From JBKDZL01 sp047971145 (lineage in GTDB: Bacteria > Bacillota_I > Bacilli_A > Erysipelotrichales > Erysipelotrichaceae), in contig JBKDZL010000010.1 of assembly GCA_047971145.1 (NCBI GenBank), positions 17,843 through 81,842 on the forward strand: DNA of 64,000 bases, read 5' to 3'. The first letter of the stretch is position 1; each line of letters opens with the position of its first letter. Below the pieces are notes generated by a model. That model made no database searches. It was not told the origin of the DNA and was given only the letters and a program-made list of their open reading frames with translations. This document shows, piece after piece, positions 61,992 through 64,000 of this stretch. Both the position numbers and the translations under genes were made by a program.

Positions 61992-62159
61992 TTATTCTCC
62001 TCCGACTACCTTATCCAGTGGCCTTACGGAAGTACGCTTCGCTTCCTTTGTAGCGTGAGCGTAGATATTCATTGTAGTACTTACATCGGCGTGTCCCAGA
62101 AGCTCCTGCACATCCTTTGGTGCTGCCCCATTAAAGAGCAGATAAGGACGTGCAAAGTG
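61992..62159 (-). pseudogene. Tyrosine recombinase (integrase), C-terminal fragment
   Basis: Fifty-five codons before a TAA stop read on the minus strand as GAAPKDVQELLGHADVST followed by TMNIYAHATKEAKRTSVR and LDKVVGGE. This is the catalytic end of phage/ICE-type integrases, with the GHAD histidine and the tyrosine nucleophile (NIYAH) preserved. The segment just before it (HFARPYLLFN) is a distorted RHTFAT motif. Everything upstream is gone: at about 62160 the reading switches to an unrelated signal peptide. Confidence 0.85.
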
Positions 62160-62229
62160 CACCCAAAAACACGAAAATCAAGATTGCAACGGCAGCAACG
62201 ATTAAGATTATTTTTGTTGCTTTCTTCAT
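62160..62229 (-). pseudogene. N-terminal signal-peptide fragment fused into the integrase remnant
   Basis: An ATG at 62227-62229 with a purine-rich upstream site opens a frame beginning MKKATKIILIVAAVAILIF, a basic stretch plus hydrophobic core. After 23 residues it runs into recombinase DNA in a different frame. It probably came from a hydrolase like the one upstream, which would normally begin with such an anchor (inference). Confidence 0.65.
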
Positions 62230-62241
62230 AGGAGCTTCCCC

Positions 62242-62583
62242 TTACTTCACTGGCAGATATTTGTCAAGATATTCCTCGACAGCATTCATGTACTGCTCGT
62301 AGATCTTATCATCATTCTGCAATCCGTGTCCCGAATGGGGCATTTCAAAATATTTATAATCCACACCGTTTTCTTTCAAAGCATTCACCAAATGAGCGGA
62401 AGTCTTGAACGGACAAACACGATCATGTGCGCCGTAGGCAATCACGCTCGGCACGGTGTTTTCGTCCACCCACATAAATGCGGAAATCGGCTTGATAAGC
62501 TTGTCATATTGCGGCGTATCAATAATAGCTGTATCAATTTCTTCTCCGAGCATAATTCCGAACAAGCCTGCTGCTGCTGTCTG
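62242..62583 (-). pseudogene. Alpha/beta hydrolase, C-terminal fragment
   Basis: About 113 codons before the stop read as an alpha/beta hydrolase end: VPSVIAYGAHDRVCPFKTSA holds the catalytic Asp strand (GAHDRV) and FEMPHSGHGLQNDD holds the catalytic His. The nucleophile elbow and the N-terminal half are missing; a stop codon (TAA at 62584-62586, from tnpV) lies directly upstream in the same frame. Codon use is richer in G and C than the host. Confidence 0.75.
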
Positions 62584-62933
62584 TTAGTTGTATATCAAAT
62601 CAATTATGACTATTTCTATTGCTCTGCTGCGAATGTTATTCATCCTTTGCACCCATTCAAGCTGCTTATCCGCCTTTACGCCCTGCCATCTGCTTTACCA
62701 ATCGAGAAAACATGCCTATCAATATCGGCAAGATAGCTGTTCAGCTTGCCGCTTATCAGTGGCGTGGTGTAGGTTGCCTTTCTATACTCTTTCAGATAGC
62801 GTCTATGTCGCTTCTTCCATATGCCGATAGGATTGTTTTCTTTTTCGGCTGGTAAGGTAAGACACGTAATATATTAATCTACTTGTAGTTCATACCATAG
62901 CCCATTATTTTCGTCATAAATGTACTTGTCCAT
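62584..62933 (-). pseudogene. tnpV: tnpV (transposon-encoded protein), degenerate
   Basis: From the ATG at 62931-62933 (ribosome site TGGAGA), the minus strand reads MDKYIYDENNGLWYELQ, an in-frame stop, then YITCLTLPAEKENNPIGIW, RYLKEYRKATYTTPLISG, KLNSYLADIDRHVFSI, a deletion plus frameshift, and QLEWVQRMNNIRSRAIEIV to the stop. This is the TnpV protein of Tn4451-type and related Clostridia elements, with at least one nonsense mutation, one deletion and one frameshift. Confidence 0.8.
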
Positions 62934-63189
62934 CTTGTAATTCTCCAGTATAATTTATTCGCACATACATTACAGTTTCCCGATTGCTACACCTTGTTAT
63001 ATCTTGTTATGAGATTTTCTTGCCCTTGAATTTGCCCTTATGAGCAATCAGAGAAAGAGTGAACTTGTGTGAAATCGTATAAAAGGATAAGTCGGACACA
63101 TTGCGATAAATCCTTTATTTTCAAGGTTTTCGGAGGATTTTATTAACACCCTATGAAGGGCGGTAACCACTTATAAAACCGTGGTTTTC
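62934..63189 (-). other. Foreign DNA upstream of tnpV, no gene assigned
   Basis: A minus-strand frame overlapping the tnpV start reads KFTLSLIAHKGKFKGKKIS, stop, then CSNRETVMYVRINYTGELQ and on to a stop near 62919. It looks coding in style, but I cannot name the protein. At the right end AACCAC/GTGGTT can fold into a hairpin (63165-63186) just inside the right repeat. Confidence 0.4.
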
Positions 63190-63201
63190 AAATTCTAGTT
63201 T
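63190..63201. repeat. Right 12-bp direct repeat (putative att core)
   Basis: AAATTCTAGTTT, an exact copy of the left repeat, followed at once by AT-rich host sequence and the coaX promoter. Confidence 0.65.
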
Positions 63202-63245
63202 AACATAGTTATTTATTACTTTAATTTTAAGGTATAATATTCTTG

Positions 63246-64000
63246 ATGAATAAAAATATAAATATTTTAGCTATTGATTTAGGTAATACTGACTTGACTA
63301 TGCGCTTGTATCTTAAAGCTGAAGCTCAAGAAATAGTACGTGAGCCAATAAAAAATTTAACTAATGAATCATTAATTTTTCTTTTAACGAAACTTATCAA
63401 TAAAGTTGATGTTGATGTGGCAGGAATTTCTTGTGTAGTTCCTAGATTAAAAGATTTATTACTAAAGGTGGTTGGTAACTTTGCAGCTAAGGTTATTATT
63501 GTTGATGCTAGTTTGTTGAGTGATATAGTCATTAATGCTGATCAGAGAAATGAGTTAGGTGCAGATTTTCTATCAGTCTATTATGGCTGTATTAATAAAT
63601 ATAAATTACCAATTTTAGTTTATGATTTGGGTAGTGCCTCTAAGAGTATGCTGATTAATAAGGCAGGTGCAATTGAAGGAGTCACAATTAAAGCCGGCAT
63701 TGATAATTCTTATCATAATATGGTGAAAGATATCCCTCACTTACCTTATGTAGAAATGCACATGAATGATGATCCTTTAGGACACAATACTATTACTGCG
63801 ATTCAAACAGGAATTTTACATGGTGAGTTAGGCTGGATTATCAATAGTACTAAAAAAATAGAATCATATTACAAAATAGAATGTACTAAAGTTATTACCG
63901 GTGGTTGTAGTCGATATTTAGTAGCAGATTTAAATGATTATAACTATGATCCTGATATTATTTTGACGGGAATTTATTATATTGTTTTGAGGAGTATATA
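63246..64000 (+). CDS. coaX: Type III pantothenate kinase (runs off the right edge)
   Basis: First step of coenzyme A synthesis. From the ATG at 63246 the frame stays open for 251 codons to the window end, almost the full family length of about 255. ASKHA motifs: AIDLGNT (9-15) for phosphate, NELGADF (103-108), YDLGSAS (126-132), DPLGHNTITAIQTGIL, ITGGCSRYL and DPDIILTGI. The family motif GADR reads GADF here, so the usual arginine is absent, and DxGTA reads DLGSA. Whether it is a functional CoaX is therefore open. TATAAT ends 7 nt before the ATG with no ribosome site, so it is predicted leaderless. Confidence 0.8.
   Translation, partial: MNKNINILAIDLGNTDLTMRLYLKAEAQEIVREPIKNLTNESLIFLLTKLINKVDVDVAGISCVVPRLKDLLLKVVGNFAAKVIIVDASLLSDIVINADQRNELGADFLSVYYGCINKYKLPILVYDLGSASKSMLINKAGAIEGVTIKAGIDNSYHNMVKDIPHLPYVEMHMNDDPLGHNTITAIQTGILHGELGWIINSTKKIESYYKIECTKVITGGCSRYLVADLNDYNYDPDIILTGIYYIVLRSI

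Larger units (their letters stand above)
61979..63201. mobile_element. Remnant of an integrated element bounded by 12-bp direct repeats
   Basis: AAATTCTAGTTT occurs at 61979-61990 and again at 63190-63201. All DNA between is richer in G and C than the host and is made of gene fragments on the minus strand: recombinase C-terminus, signal peptide, hydrolase C-terminus, tnpV. The recombinase stop codon ends 2 nt from the left repeat, the normal place for an integrase next to its att site. The host side resumes at once on both ends (tRNA terminator; promoter of coaX). I read the repeats as att-type core duplications; a composite internal deletion has removed most of the element. Confidence 0.7.

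Noticed and set aside
61944..62855. Plus-strand frames of 80 to 136 codons across the foreign segment
   Set aside because: They are antisense to integrase, hydrolase and tnpV remnants, which read sensibly only on the minus strand.
1..64000. Mycoplasma-type genetic code (TGA as Trp)
   Set aside because: TGA ends genes at clear operon overlaps (38493-38495, 53454-53456, 54407-54409), and Trp is written TGG throughout.
1..64000. CRISPR array, prophage or complete insertion sequence
   Set aside because: No regularly spaced direct repeats, cas genes, phage structural genes or full transposase were found by eye.

Overview
This window comes from a low-G+C, cell-wall-making member of the Bacillota. 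The best guess is a fermentative gut lineage near Erysipelotrichia or the deep Bacilli bordering the Mollicutes. Supporting signs are AT-rich codons, strong AGGAGG-type ribosome sites inside operons, the glyA-upp-atp order, the rsmG-noc-parA-parB cluster usually found near oriC, PTS sugar uptake, many lipoprotein-dependent ABC importers, an oxygen-sensitive glycyl radical enzyme, and a sodium-type ATP synthase c subunit. TGA is used as a stop (for example 38493-38495 and 53454-53456), so the Mycoplasma code does not apply. The taxonomic placement is an inference.

Layout. 1-7274: a cut-off class I fructose-bisphosphate aldolase, a MurE-type ligase, two Cof-type HAD phosphatases, a MupG-type glycosidase, an ABC-F protein and TsaC. 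7264-16073: glyA, upp and the complete F-type ATP synthase operon (atpZ-I-B-E-F-H-A-G-D-C plus a DUF1146 protein). 16066-20400: an AI-2E-type permease, rsmG and the chromosome segregation genes. 20472-24001: a purine-riboswitch-controlled NCS2 permease, a DegV protein, a folded RNA-like element, a PPC-domain protein and a MazF/PemK-like protein with a very basic tail. 24299-31240: a LacI-controlled sugar ABC importer with an oxidoreductase and a sugar isomerase. 31304-36768: a PRD activator divergent from a cellobiose-type PTS with 6-phospho-beta-glucosidase. 36822-40521: small housekeeping genes and a broken CapA gene. 40523-43159: a metal-exporting P-type ATPase with a double palindromic operator, and a Crp/Fnr regulator. 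43259-47618: nicotinamide salvage genes followed by the uncharacterised YjjI/YjjW glycyl radical pair. 47696-55281: a PepSY lipoprotein, a DUF998 membrane protein, and a BmpA-type nucleoside importer with a nucleoside kinase. 55318-60562: a complete branched-chain amino-acid importer with a CBS protein. 60612-64000: an aldo/keto reductase, tRNA-Asn and tRNA-Glu, a 1.2-kb foreign mosaic bounded by 12-bp direct repeats, and a type III pantothenate kinase that runs to the edge.

Three patterns cut across the window. First, about ten genes have a TATAAT-like box 6 to 8 nt before the start codon and no ribosome site, so they should be read as leaderless mRNAs, while operon-internal genes have strong ribosome sites. 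Second, each of the three ABC solute-binding lipoprotein genes is followed by a hairpin before the rest of its transporter genes. Third, the only clearly foreign DNA is the mosaic behind tRNA-Glu. It holds the C-terminus of a tyrosine recombinase, a signal-peptide fragment, the C-terminus of an alpha/beta hydrolase and a decayed tnpV, all on the minus strand. No CRISPR array, intact prophage or obvious defence island was seen.
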